Assembly (NCBI GenBank): GCA_964495935.1
Contig: CAZBXQ010000021.1
Span: 1-48,692 of the forward strand
Reading direction: 5' to 3'
Source: JAJYSO01 sp964495935
Lineage (GTDB): Bacteria; Bacteroidota; Bacteroidia; Flavobacteriales; Flavobacteriaceae
Length of the DNA stretch: 48,692 nt
A model generated the notes under the pieces. That model worked only from the letters and a program-made list of their open reading frames with translations. It did no database searches and was not told the origin of the DNA. Numbering within the stretch: the first letter of the stretch is position 1; each line of letters begins with the position of its first letter. This document shows positions 33,269-41,953 of this stretch, one piece after another. The position numbers and the translations under genes are program-made.

Positions 33269-34132
33269 TCAATATTTATATAAGCTTTGGTATTCCGTAG
33301 GAGACATCCCCCGAATCCGTTTAAACTGGCGGTTAAAATTGGAAAGGTTATTAAAGCCACTATCGTAACAAATGGCAGCTATTTTTAACTCGCCTTCAAT
33401 GAGAAGCTTGCAAGCATAGCCGATCCGGATTTCATTCAGGTAACGGGTAAAGGTTTTTTTATGGATTCTTTTGAAAAATCGGCTAAAGGCCGAGGGATTC
33501 ATATGGGCAATTTCAGCAATCTCCCGTAATGTAATTGTCCTATGGAAATGCGTGTAAATATATTCGTAAACTTGGTTTAAATGATTGGACGGAGAAGGGT
33601 CAAATGATTGGGCAAAGCCCTTGCTGGAGAGATAGCTATAGTCCTTCCAATCAGCCAAAATCTTAAGAACAGATAGTAATTTTATGATTCGGCCCAGGCT
33701 TGGCGCAGTGAGTAAATCAAACAGGATATCCCGGATTTGCTCTTCAACACCACGGAATAAAATACCCTGACCGGCCCGGTTGATCATATCTTGTACTTTC
33801 TGTAGTTCGGGAGCCTCAAAAAAACGCATTCCAAGAAAATCAACTTTAAAGTGAACGGCGATGGCATCGGCTTTGAGATTGGAGTCCGGATCAAAGTAAA
33901 CATCATCATTCATCCACATGTGTGGCAAATTTTCGCCCAAAAGCACCACTTGTCCCGGTTCAAATTTTTCAATACTGTCCCCCACAAATCGTGTTCCCGT
34001 ACTTTCTAAAAGGAGAACGAGCTCGATCTCCGGATGACAATGCCAAACCTTTAGAAAATATGGAAAATTATGACGTCGTACCCGAAAAGAACGTGCTCCG
34101 TGACTTTTTTTATCTAAAATTTGGGGTTTCAT
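33269..34132 (-). CDS. AraC-family transcriptional regulator
   Basis: A 287-aa regulator with an N-terminal cupin-like sensor (WHCHPEIELVLLLES near 30-44, GENLPHMWMND near 66-76) and a C-terminal AraC double helix-turn-helix from about 185 to the end. The first helix pair is around ITLREIAEIAHMNPSAFSRFF; the second ends with FNRQFKRIRGMSPTEYQSLYKY. The sensor domain is the type that binds small sugars, so released fucose or an oligosaccharide is the natural guess as inducer. It stands directly upstream of susC pair 2 and is the only complete regulator gene in the fucose locus. It may also serve pair 1, whose own copy has decayed. Confidence 0.92.
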   Translation of the reverse strand: MKPQILDKKSHGARSFRVRRHNFPYFLKVWHCHPEIELVLLLESTGTRFVGDSIEKFEPGQVVLLGENLPHMWMNDDVYFDPDSNLKADAIAVHFKVDFLGMRFFEAPELQKVQDMINRAGQGILFRGVEEQIRDILFDLLTAPSLGRIIKLLSVLKILADWKDYSYLSSKGFAQSFDPSPSNHLNQVYEYIYTHFHRTITLREIAEIAHMNPSAFSRFFKRIHKKTFTRYLNEIRIGYACKLLIEGELKIAAICYDSGFNNLSNFNRQFKRIRGMSPTEYQSLYKY

Positions 34133-34416
34133 ATAAAGATCTTTTAGCAGCTATATTTTAACGAAAATAGGCAATTATTAGTATTATTTAAAGCCCATTT
34201 TCAGAGCGATGTGAAGTTATCAAAAATCCGTCTTACCCATTCTGGCCGACTTTAGTTGCATTCTTTCCATATTAAAAGCAGAACAAGCCGAAGTCAATAA
34301 CTTTTTATCACCAAATAATCGACCTCATAGTTTTAACAAATTCTCAAATAAGCAAGAAGTTAACGAAGAAGAAGCACAATATTTACTAACTTTCTTCACA
34401 AAAAAAGAAAAGTATT

Positions 34417-35781
34417 ATGTCTCTCTTCGGAAAAATAAAAAATACTATGCGGCTTATGAAAACCATTGATTTGGAGGAACTCGCCGCCATCAACAAAAAA
34501 ATTGATCTGTCGGAAGCCATGGATTCACTTGGAAAATTGGACGAACGGGAATTAAAAGGAATGATGAAATTATTAAAATCCAAGGGGAAGAAAGGGCAAC
34601 ATAAACTCCCCCCGATTGACGCCGATTTCTATAAACTCGAGACCAAACTGACCTCAGAAGAACGGGAATTGCAAATGAAAGTCCGTAATTTTATGGAAGA
34701 CGAAATTCGTCCTTTGGCCAATAAAAGCTGGTATAAGGCAGAATTCCCGATGGAGGTCATTGAAAAATTCAAAACGCTCAATATTGCCGGAATGACCTAC
34801 AAAGGCTATGGTTGCCCCAATCTTTCCAACGTTATGGAAGGGATCCTCACGCAGGAAATGGCTCGGGTAGATGCTTCCATCACTACCTTTTTCGGGGTCC
34901 ACAGCGGTTTGGCCATGGGGTCCATTTACCTTTTGGGAAGTGAGGAGCAACGCCGGGAATGGCTCCCCAAAATGCAGAAACTCGAAAAAATAGGAGCTTT
35001 TGGACTCACCGAACCGGAGGGGGGCTCCGATGTCTCTCAAGGTATGCGAACCACCTGTGAGTTTGACGGCGAGCATTGGATCCTTAACGGACAAAAAAAA
35101 TGGATTGGAAATGCTACTTTCTCCGACCTCACCATTATATGGGCCAGAGATGTGAATTCAGGGCATATCAAAGGCTTTATCGTACGAAAAGAAAATCCCG
35201 GATTCAAAGCCGAACGAATTAAAGGAAAAATGGCATTGCGCACCGTCCAAAATGCTCTTATTACGCTTACTGATTGTAAAGTTCCGGAAAGCGATCGCCT
35301 CAAGCATGCCGAAGAGTTTAAAGACACCGCACGGGTTTTAAGAATGACCCGGGCCGGAGTCGCTTGGATTGCCGTTGGTCTATCCCGTGGTGCATACGAA
35401 AGTGCACTGAAATACACCCAAAAAAGAGAGCAGTTTGGACGCCCCATTGCATCCTATCAACTGATTCAAAATCATTTAGTAGAAATGTTCTCCAATCTTA
35501 CGGCGATGCAAACCTTGGTTTATCGACTGTCAGAAATGCAAGACGAAAAAATCCTAACCGATGAGCACGCCTCCCTGGCCAAAGTCTATTGTACCCTGCG
35601 TATGCGCGATATCGTAAGCCGGGCACGGGAAGTAATGGGCGGTAACGGGATTCTTTTAGAATATGATGTCGCCCGTTTTGTCGCCGATGCAGAAGCAATC
35701 TACAGTTACGAAGGAACCAAGGAAATCAACACCATGATCGTAGGACGGGCTATTACGGGATATAGTGCCTTTGTGAACTAA
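34417..35781 (+). CDS. Acyl-CoA dehydrogenase family protein (glutaryl-CoA dehydrogenase-like)
   Basis: FAD-dependent acyl-CoA dehydrogenase of 454 aa. The FAD-binding motif FGLTEPEGGSDV, then KKWIGNATFSD, the REQFGRPIASYQLIQNHL segment and the C-terminal YEGTKEINTMIVGRAITG with the catalytic Glu are all visible. The YEGT...GRAITG ending is closest to glutaryl-CoA dehydrogenases. An extra ~65-residue, Lys-rich N-terminal region (residues 1-65) precedes the catalytic fold. This is the first plus-strand gene after the fucose locus, divergent from the AraC gene, and has no evident role in fucose use. The exact acyl substrate is unknown. Confidence 0.88.
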   Translation: MSLFGKIKNTMRLMKTIDLEELAAINKKIDLSEAMDSLGKLDERELKGMMKLLKSKGKKGQHKLPPIDADFYKLETKLTSEERELQMKVRNFMEDEIRPLANKSWYKAEFPMEVIEKFKTLNIAGMTYKGYGCPNLSNVMEGILTQEMARVDASITTFFGVHSGLAMGSIYLLGSEEQRREWLPKMQKLEKIGAFGLTEPEGGSDVSQGMRTTCEFDGEHWILNGQKKWIGNATFSDLTIIWARDVNSGHIKGFIVRKENPGFKAERIKGKMALRTVQNALITLTDCKVPESDRLKHAEEFKDTARVLRMTRAGVAWIAVGLSRGAYESALKYTQKREQFGRPIASYQLIQNHLVEMFSNLTAMQTLVYRLSEMQDEKILTDEHASLAKVYCTLRMRDIVSRAREVMGGNGILLEYDVARFVADAEAIYSYEGTKEINTMIVGRAITGYSAFVN

Positions 35782-36208
35782 GGTATAGGTGTATTATAAG
35801 TATGGAATAACGGACCAAACAAACTTGCCCACTCGATCTCGATGCAGCATTCCCTACTTGAATAAAATGAACTATCAACTTATGTTCGAATCCCGTAATA
35901 AAGCATGAGATTCTGAATAAATTGTTCGTATTTCACAATTTTTACCAATAGCACATTTTTTCAAAAAATTGTTTATCAGATACTTCTGATAATTATAAGG
36001 ATGAAGAAGATCCCACCCCGGCCAGGGGAGTATTAGGGGGATGTCATTTTCAAAACCCTTGCCTCGCTATGGACAGGAAATAATTACTAACTGAAGTTTT
36101 GGAGCCATTCTGATGTGCCAAATTCAACACGGTTTATTGGAGTCAACTTCCATGATATGGGTTTTATAGCAGGTTACAAAAACAGTAAATGGATTCAATT
36201 CATCAGAA
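35782..36208. other. Gene-free stretch with a dispersed repeat
   Basis: I see no gene. At 35908-35945 lies an inverted copy of the element seen at 8782-8824 and 9832-9876. The rest shows no recognisable structure. It leads directly into the inverted-repeat element at 36209-36349. Confidence 0.6.
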
Positions 36209-36407
36209 ACACCCCGCCTACGGCACCCCTCTTTAAAAAGAGGGGAATGGATTTGAGGTTCAATAAAATTTAGTTAGAGATTTGAAGGATTAAAAAAGAA
36301 AGCAAGCCTAATTCCCCTCTGGTAGAGGGGTGCCCGCAGGGCGGGGTGTCGATTTTGAAACCATAAGCATAAATTGATACTTGAAGTATTAACTCCGAAA
36401 CTTTTGT
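36209..36407. repeat. MITE-like inverted-repeat element plus 160-bp repeat, copy B
   Basis: The left arm (36209-36248) reads ACACCCCGCC through CACCCCTCTTT to AGAGGGGAAT, and the right arm (36311-36349) is its near-complement, separated by about 62 bases. The right arm plus centre and a further 58 bases (36248-36407) match positions 1-160 without indels. There is no transposase gene nearby. The structure resembles a small non-autonomous element; whether it moved is not shown. Confidence 0.8.
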
Positions 36408-36625
36408 TACTAAGAATGAACAACCAGCAGCCTTTTTCTTTCTCTCCAATTGATTAATACTTCAGGAATTCAAATCTAAAACTTGATTATTCGATATTCT
36501 TTACTCGGTATTGGATCTTCGGAAAATTAAAATGACAAAAACCACATTCCAAAAATCATTTCCTTGCTCATACCTATCCTTTTTTTCGTATCTTCAACCT
36601 CGAATTTTTGATAAAATATCGAATT

Positions 36626-37651
36626 ATGGGTAATCTTACTACGATTATTATTCTTGCCGTTATTCTCTTTGTTTTTGTGCTACCGGCCTTTTTTACGGTA
36701 AAACAACAATCGGCTGCCATTATTGAGCGTTTTGGAAAATTTATAGCTATTCGACAATCGGGTTTACATTTTAAAGTTCCCATTATCGACAAAATCGTGG
36801 GCCGCGTGAATCTAAAGGTTCAGCAGTTGGATGTCATGATCGAAACCAAGACGAAGGACGATGTTTTCGTAAAACTGCGCGTTTCCGTGCAATACAAGGT
36901 GATGGTGGGAAGCATCTACAATGCCTTCTATAAACTTCAAAGTCATCAGGAGCAAATCACTTCCTATGTATTTGATGTGGTTCGTGCTGAAGTTCCCAAA
37001 ATGCGATTGGATGACGTTTTTGAAAAAAAGAACAGCATTGCCGTTGCTGTAAAAGCAGAGTTAAATGACGCCATGCTCGATTACGGATATGATATCATCA
37101 AAACGCTGGTCACCGACATCGATCCCGATCCTGAGGTAAAACGCGCCATGAACCGTATTAATGCAGCCGAGCGGGAAGAAACTGCCGCTAAACACGAGGG
37201 AGAGGCCGATCGGATTCGAATCGTGGCAAAAGCCAATGCGGAAGCCGAAAGTAAACGGTTACAGGGACAAGGAATCGCCGATCAACGTCGTGAAATTGCC
37301 CAAGGCCTTGTTGATAGTGTCGATGTATTAAACACTGTGGGAATCAATTCTCAGGAAGCCTCGGCACTTATTGTGGTTACCCAGCACTATGACACCTTGC
37401 AAGCTGTGGGGGAAGAAACCAACAGCAACTTGATTCTGATGCCCAACTCACCTTCCTCAGCCAGCGAGATGCTCAATACGATGACAACCTCATTTATTGC
37501 CAGTAATCAAATCGGCGAGGAAATGAAAAAAGCCAACCTATCAAAGAAAAAGAAAGCCGGAAATATTAACCGTCCGGAGCGTAAAAAAGAAGATCTGGAC
37601 GACCTTGATTTTCGTATTCAGGATGACGATGACAATGATGATGATAAATAA
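36626..37651 (+). CDS. SPFH/band-7 domain membrane protein
   Basis: Stomatin/prohibitin-like protein of 341 aa. A hydrophobic segment at about 3-25 anchors it; the SPFH domain follows with IIERFGKFIAIRQSGLHFKVP and SVQYKVMVG. Then comes a helical Ala/Glu-rich stretch with NAAEREETAAKHEGEADRIR that should form a coiled coil. The tail is strongly acidic (DDLDFRIQDDDDNDDDK). I start at the ATG at 36626; the longer reading from 36608 would need a TTG and adds six polar residues in front of the membrane segment. Family members scaffold membrane protein complexes. It lies 74 bases before mnmH and has no obvious partner such as NfeD beside it. Confidence 0.9.
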   Translation: MGNLTTIIILAVILFVFVLPAFFTVKQQSAAIIERFGKFIAIRQSGLHFKVPIIDKIVGRVNLKVQQLDVMIETKTKDDVFVKLRVSVQYKVMVGSIYNAFYKLQSHQEQITSYVFDVVRAEVPKMRLDDVFEKKNSIAVAVKAELNDAMLDYGYDIIKTLVTDIDPDPEVKRAMNRINAAEREETAAKHEGEADRIRIVAKANAEAESKRLQGQGIADQRREIAQGLVDSVDVLNTVGINSQEASALIVVTQHYDTLQAVGEETNSNLILMPNSPSSASEMLNTMTTSFIASNQIGEEMKKANLSKKKKAGNINRPERKKEDLDDLDFRIQDDDDNDDDK

Positions 37652-37690
37652 TCTGTAGAAAAATAAATTTCTAAAAACGCAGCCAGAGAG

Positions 37691-37721
37691 TTGAAATTCG
37701 ACTGCAAAAAGAATAATTTTG
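37691..37721 (+). promoter_or_regulatory. Promoter of mnmH, Bacteroidota type
   Basis: TTG at 37691-37693, a 20-base spacer, then TAATTTTG at 37714-37721, fitting the Bacteroidota -33/-7 pattern. The box ends only four bases before the mnmH ATG (37726), so transcription would begin at or next to the start codon, giving a leaderless mRNA. Confidence 0.6.
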
Positions 37722-37725
37722 CAGC

Positions 37726-38787
37726 ATGTCAATGCACCGTATTGAAATCGAGGAATTCATTGAACGTGCCCCCCATAGTGTCGTTTTTGATGTAAGAAGC
37801 CCAAAGGAGTATCAACAGGCTCATTACCGTACGGCCTACTCCCTGCCGTTATTTAGTGACGACGAAAGAGCTGTAATCGGAACCCTTTACAAAAAGCAAA
37901 GTCGCAAAAAAGCCATCAAACAAGGATTGGATTTCTTTGGTCCTAAGATGAAATCTATCGTTAGTGAGGCCGAGGCCATTGTGAGTCGCTCCTCCCGTCA
38001 AAATATAATCGTTCACTGCTGGCGGGGAGGAATGCGAAGTGCCGCCGTTGCCTGGCTTTTAGACCTCTACGGCTTTCCGGTCTCCACCCTTGAAGGCGGC
38101 TATAAAAAATTCAGAAACTGGGTGCTTCAACAATTTGAACAACCATACAATCTACGTGTCTTAGGAGGATATACCGGAAGCGGAAAAACCGAAATTCTAC
38201 AACAGCTGATGCAAGCAGGACATCTCGTCGTTGATCTGGAGGGCTTGGCCCATCATCGAGGATCGGCCTTCGGAAACCTAAACGGTATCCCGCAGGACAG
38301 CACCGAGCAATTTGAAAATAATCTGGCCCTCACCCTGTTCAATTTACACCAACAGGCCAAACCTCGTCAAAAGATCTGGATAGAAAGTGAAAGCACGCGA
38401 ATCGGAAATGTACGGATTCCCCATCTCTTTTTTAATCAAATGAAAACAGCAGAGCGTATCAACATCAATGTCCCGTTTGAGAAACGCCTTGAATGTATCG
38501 TAAAAGGGTATGGAGATTTTGATCAAAAAGCTATGATTGCAGCTACTCGGCGTATTGAAAAGCGCTTAGGCGGACTACCCATGAAAAAAACAATAAATTA
38601 TATCCGGGAAGGAAATCTCAAAGAAGCTTTTACAATTCTGCTTACCTACTATGACAAAGCATATACCAAAAGTGCCCGAAAATTCAACCCTCCAACCTCC
38701 ACCATCGATCTTCCCGATACCAATGAAAAAAATAATGTCCAACTAATCCTGGAGCATCTTGAAAATCTTGATATTTCTGTAAAATGA
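37726..38787 (+). CDS. mnmH: tRNA 2-selenouridine synthase
   Basis: MnmH (SelU/YbbB), which replaces sulfur by selenium in 2-thiouridine at the wobble position of some tRNAs, using selenophosphate. 353 aa. N-terminal rhodanese domain with FDVRSPKEYQQAH (21-33) and the active Cys98 in HCWRGGMRS; C-terminal P-loop GGYTGSGKT (147-155) for the geranyl-dependent step. The gene overlaps selD by ATGA, so the selenophosphate source is co-translated. This pairing indicates selenium use for tRNA modification. No selA or selB lies in this window, so selenoprotein synthesis cannot be judged. Confidence 0.95.
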   Translation: MSMHRIEIEEFIERAPHSVVFDVRSPKEYQQAHYRTAYSLPLFSDDERAVIGTLYKKQSRKKAIKQGLDFFGPKMKSIVSEAEAIVSRSSRQNIIVHCWRGGMRSAAVAWLLDLYGFPVSTLEGGYKKFRNWVLQQFEQPYNLRVLGGYTGSGKTEILQQLMQAGHLVVDLEGLAHHRGSAFGNLNGIPQDSTEQFENNLALTLFNLHQQAKPRQKIWIESESTRIGNVRIPHLFFNQMKTAERININVPFEKRLECIVKGYGDFDQKAMIAATRRIEKRLGGLPMKKTINYIREGNLKEAFTILLTYYDKAYTKSARKFNPPTSTIDLPDTNEKNNVQLILEHLENLDISVK

Positions 38788-39842
38788 CTACTAAAACTCC
38801 CATTCAACTCACGCAGTATTCCCATGGTGCCGGCTGTGGCTGCAAAATTGCCCCTCAGGTATTAGAAGAAATTCTACAAACCAACTCTCCACAAGCTCCA
38901 ATTCGGGAATTACTGGTGGGAAACGACACCCATGACGACGCCGCAGTTTATCAAATCAATGAGCAGGAGGCCCTCATTGCCACCACCGATTTTTTTACAC
39001 CCATCGTCGATGACCCTTTTACCTTCGGAAAAGTAGCCGCTGCTAATGCGATTAGCGATATTTACGCTATGGGCGGAAACCCGATGCTGGCACTGGCCAT
39101 CTTAGGCTGGCCCATCGAAAAATTATCGGTAGAATCGGCTCAGGAAGTACTTGCCGGAGCCCGAGAAATCTGCAACGAAGCGGGAATCCCCTTAGCCGGT
39201 GGACATAGCATTGACAGCCGCGAACCTATTTTTGGATTAAGTGTCAACGGTCGAGTATCACTACCACACCTCAAACAAAATGATTCGGCACAGGAAGGAG
39301 ACCTCATCCTACTGACAAAGCCTTTGGGAGTGGGAATTTTATCTACCGCCTCAAAACGTAAAAAACTCGAATCTGAAGATCGTAAAACATTGGAAGATCA
39401 ATTAGTGACACTAAATAAAATCGGCCAAAAATTGGGGCTCATAGAAGCCATCACTGCCATGACCGATGTCACCGGATTCGGACTGGCCGGCCATCTCATC
39501 GAAATGGCAGAAGCCACGGGTCTCTCTGTACACCTACAATACAACAAAATTCCAAAAATCAAAGGGCTGGATACCTATCTCGAGCAAAATATCCTTCCCG
39601 ACGCCACTTTCAGAAATTGGAATGCAATCAGCGAAAAGATAGATTTCAAAGAATCGGCTTATGCGCTGGAAGGCTTTAAACTCCTGCCCGACCCACAAAC
39701 CAACGGCGGACTCTTAATTGCAGTACGACCGGAAGGTCTAAAAGAGGTTCAAAATCTTCTCCAAGCAGAAGGATATGAGGCTTTTTTGGAGCCTATCGGA
39801 GAATTCAAAAATCGAGAAGACAAAGTAATTGAGGTATATTGA
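38784..39842 (+). CDS. selD: Selenide, water dikinase
   Basis: SelD makes selenophosphate from selenide and ATP. 352 aa, usual length. The N-terminal catalytic segment reads SHGAGCGCKIAP with Cys18, Cys20 and Lys21; there is a Cys, not a selenocysteine codon, at the catalytic place. The ATP-binding GNDTHDDAAVY and DVTGFGLAGHL segments are typical. Its ATG overlaps the mnmH stop codon (ATGA), so it is produced together with its consumer. Confidence 0.96.
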   Translation: MTTKTPIQLTQYSHGAGCGCKIAPQVLEEILQTNSPQAPIRELLVGNDTHDDAAVYQINEQEALIATTDFFTPIVDDPFTFGKVAAANAISDIYAMGGNPMLALAILGWPIEKLSVESAQEVLAGAREICNEAGIPLAGGHSIDSREPIFGLSVNGRVSLPHLKQNDSAQEGDLILLTKPLGVGILSTASKRKKLESEDRKTLEDQLVTLNKIGQKLGLIEAITAMTDVTGFGLAGHLIEMAEATGLSVHLQYNKIPKIKGLDTYLEQNILPDATFRNWNAISEKIDFKESAYALEGFKLLPDPQTNGGLLIAVRPEGLKEVQNLLQAEGYEAFLEPIGEFKNREDKVIEVY

Positions 39843-39933
39843 TTTTTATATTGACGCAAAAAGTTAATCTCCCGCCAACTTCCATAAACCTCCAATTTTA
39901 AAGTCCGAGAGGATCGTCTTATCTATTTTTCAC

Positions 39934-39941
39934 TATTTTTG
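39934..39941 (+). promoter_or_regulatory. -7 box upstream of gpmA
   Basis: TATTTTTG fits the Bacteroidota -7 consensus TAnnTTTG in the 174-bp spacer between selD and gpmA, giving a leader of about 70 bases. No convincing -33 TTTG is seen at the expected distance. Confidence 0.45.
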
Positions 39942-40016
39942 CTTATCTTCTACATTTAACAAAGAAAGTTTGAAATCAGAAATAGTTAAATCTTTAATTT
40001 TATAGAAACGAATCTT

Positions 40017-40640
40017 ATGAAACTATTTTTAGTACGACACGGCCAATCGGAATGGAATCTGGCTAACCGATTTACCGGCTGGAAAGATGTTGATCTTACC
40101 GAAAAAGGCGTTGAGGAAGCCGAAAAAGCAGGAGAATTGCTAAAAAACGAGAAATTTGATGAAGCTTTTACATCCGATCTTATCCGAGCACAACGAACAC
40201 TGGATATCATCTTAAAGGAAACCCATCGCGAAGATATTCCGGTGACCAAAAATCAGGCACTCAATGAACGGGATTATGGAGACTTAACCGGATTAAACAA
40301 AGATGACGCCCGAAAAGAATTTGGTGAAGAGCAGGTGCATATCTGGCGTCGATCCTACGATACCCCTCCTCCGGGAGGCGAAAGCTTAAAAGACACCCGG
40401 GCCCGAGTTTTACCGTATTTCAAAGAAAAAATTATTCCGGAAATAAAGGCCGGAAAAAATATCCTCATTGCCGCTCACGGAAACAGTCTTCGCGCCCTGG
40501 TGATGTACTTGGAAAACCTTTCTCCGGAAGACATTTTAAAGAAAGAAATCGCCACCGGAGACCCATTGGTTTATGAGGTAGATAAGAATATGAATGTAGA
40601 TCTTGACAACAGCGGAAGGCTTTCCGAATTCCAAAAATAA
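40017..40640 (+). CDS. gpmA: 2,3-bisphosphoglycerate-dependent phosphoglycerate mutase (short form)
   Basis: Interconverts 3- and 2-phosphoglycerate in glycolysis. 207 aa, a short form compared with the about 250-aa E. coli GpmA, and common in this phylum. The phospho-His motif is LVRHGQSEWN (6-15, His8/His9 region), followed by TGWKDVDLTEKG, LNERDYGDLTG and the second catalytic His in IAAHGNSLRAL. The RHG and HGNSLR segments are complete, so it should be active. It stands alone, with its own promoter box upstream and a very strong terminator downstream. Confidence 0.93.
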   Translation: MKLFLVRHGQSEWNLANRFTGWKDVDLTEKGVEEAEKAGELLKNEKFDEAFTSDLIRAQRTLDIILKETHREDIPVTKNQALNERDYGDLTGLNKDDARKEFGEEQVHIWRRSYDTPPPGGESLKDTRARVLPYFKEKIIPEIKAGKNILIAAHGNSLRALVMYLENLSPEDILKKEIATGDPLVYEVDKNMNVDLDNSGRLSEFQK

Positions 40641-40670
40641 AGGTTGATAAACAATCGATGTCAAATCTTA

Positions 40671-40706
40671 AATAGGCGGATTTGCAGGCCTGCGAATCCG
40701 CCTATT
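40671..40706 (+). terminator. Strong hairpin terminator after gpmA
   Basis: Twelve-bp perfect stem AATAGGCGGATT/AATCCGCCTATT (40671-40682 with 40695-40706), and the loop itself contains the palindrome GCAGGCCTGC. A short T-run follows. Likely ends gpmA transcription about 30 bases after the stop codon. Confidence 0.85.
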
Positions 40707-40795
40707 TTGGGCTCCGGGAAAAACTTTTTCGATGCATAAAATCAAAGAATCTCTTTCAAATATCATAAATCACAATAAATTTACAGCGTGTTGCA

Positions 40796-40803
40796 TATCT
40801 TTG
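40796..40803 (+). promoter_or_regulatory. -7 box upstream of tgt
   Basis: TATCTTTG, matching TAnnTTTG, 16 bases before the tgt ATG, so the leader is about a dozen bases. The -33 element is not clear. Confidence 0.55.
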
Positions 40804-40819
40804 CCCCTTTCTATTGAAA

Positions 40820-41950
40820 ATGGCTTATAAACTTCATATAACAGATCCCAAAACAAAGGCAAGAGCCGGTGAATTTATAACCGATCATGGTACTGTAGAA
40901 ACTCCGATTTTTATGCCGGTGGGAACTATTGCTACCGTAAAAGGAGTTCATCAACGGGAGCTTAAAAACGACATCAATCCCGATGTTATCCTGGGGAATA
41001 CCTATCATCTCTATCTTCGACCGGGAATGGAAGTCATGGAAGCCGCAGGCGGATTGCACCGGTTTATGAATTGGGATCGAAATATCCTGACCGACAGCGG
41101 TGGTTTTCAAGTATTCTCCTTATCCGACAACCGAAAGATTAAAGAAGAAGGCGTAACTTTTCGATCGCATATCGACGGTTCCAAACATTTTTTTAGTCCG
41201 GAAAGCGTGATGGAGATTCAACGCACCATCGGCTCAGACATTATGATGGCACTGGATGAATGCATTCCCTACCCCTGCGATTATGCCTATGCCAAAAATT
41301 CGACCCACCGCACTCACCGATGGCTGGATCGCTGCTTTACCTATCTAAAGGATAATCCTGAAAAATACGGACATCAGCAATACTTATTCCCAATCGTTCA
41401 AGGCGGGACTTTCACCGATTTAAGAAAACAATCGGCGGAATATATTGCTTCTCACGAGGCAGAAGGAAATGCAATCGGCGGATTATCGGTGGGAGAACCC
41501 ACAGAAAAAATGTATGAACTTACCGATATCGTCACCGATATTTTACCACAGAACAAACCCCGTTATTTAATGGGCGTCGGGACCCCCGTCAATCTACTGG
41601 AAAATATCGCACTCGGAATCGATATGTTTGATTGTGTCATGCCCACTCGCAATGGCCGGAATGGTATGCTTTTTACCGCCAACGGAATTATCAATATCAA
41701 AAACAAAAAGTGGCAGAAAGACTTTTCGCCGATTGATGAAATGGGGATTACCTGGGTAGATACAGATTACTCCAAAGCTTATCTCCGGCATCTTTTTACC
41801 GTTAATGAGATGCTGGGGCGACAAATTGCCAGTATCCACAATCTTGGGTTCTATCTGTGGTTGGTTCGTACCGCAAGAAAACATATCATCACCGGCGATT
41901 TTTCTGTCTGGAAAGAAAGAATGATTCCAAAATTAGGCACAAGACTATAA
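40820..41950 (+). CDS. tgt: tRNA-guanine transglycosylase lacking the zinc cysteines
   Basis: Exchanges guanine for a queuosine precursor at position 34 of tRNAs with GUN anticodons. Start at the ATG at 40820 (376 aa); a TTG two codons earlier is unlikely. Visible are ILTDSGGFQVFSL (about 89-101) with the catalytic Asp and MFDCVMPTRNGRNG, holding the nucleophile Asp. The region that carries CxCxxC in the E. coli enzyme reads DEMGITWVDTDYS (about 304-316), without cysteine, while the following SIHNLGFY keeps the His. From memory, other flavobacterial Tgt proteins also lack the cysteines. It precedes the LptF/G permease by three bases and shares its transcript. Confidence 0.94.
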   Translation: MAYKLHITDPKTKARAGEFITDHGTVETPIFMPVGTIATVKGVHQRELKNDINPDVILGNTYHLYLRPGMEVMEAAGGLHRFMNWDRNILTDSGGFQVFSLSDNRKIKEEGVTFRSHIDGSKHFFSPESVMEIQRTIGSDIMMALDECIPYPCDYAYAKNSTHRTHRWLDRCFTYLKDNPEKYGHQQYLFPIVQGGTFTDLRKQSAEYIASHEAEGNAIGGLSVGEPTEKMYELTDIVTDILPQNKPRYLMGVGTPVNLLENIALGIDMFDCVMPTRNGRNGMLFTANGIINIKNKKWQKDFSPIDEMGITWVDTDYSKAYLRHLFTVNEMLGRQIASIHNLGFYLWLVRTARKHIITGDFSVWKERMIPKLGTRL

Positions 41951-41953
41951 GCC

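Noticed and set aside
34133..34416. Open frame running from about 34280 into the acyl-CoA dehydrogenase start
   Set aside because: It has no start codon or family likeness and overlaps a well-supported gene in another frame.
38784..38850. Selenocysteine in SelD
   Set aside because: The catalytic codon encodes Cys; no in-frame TGA is present there.
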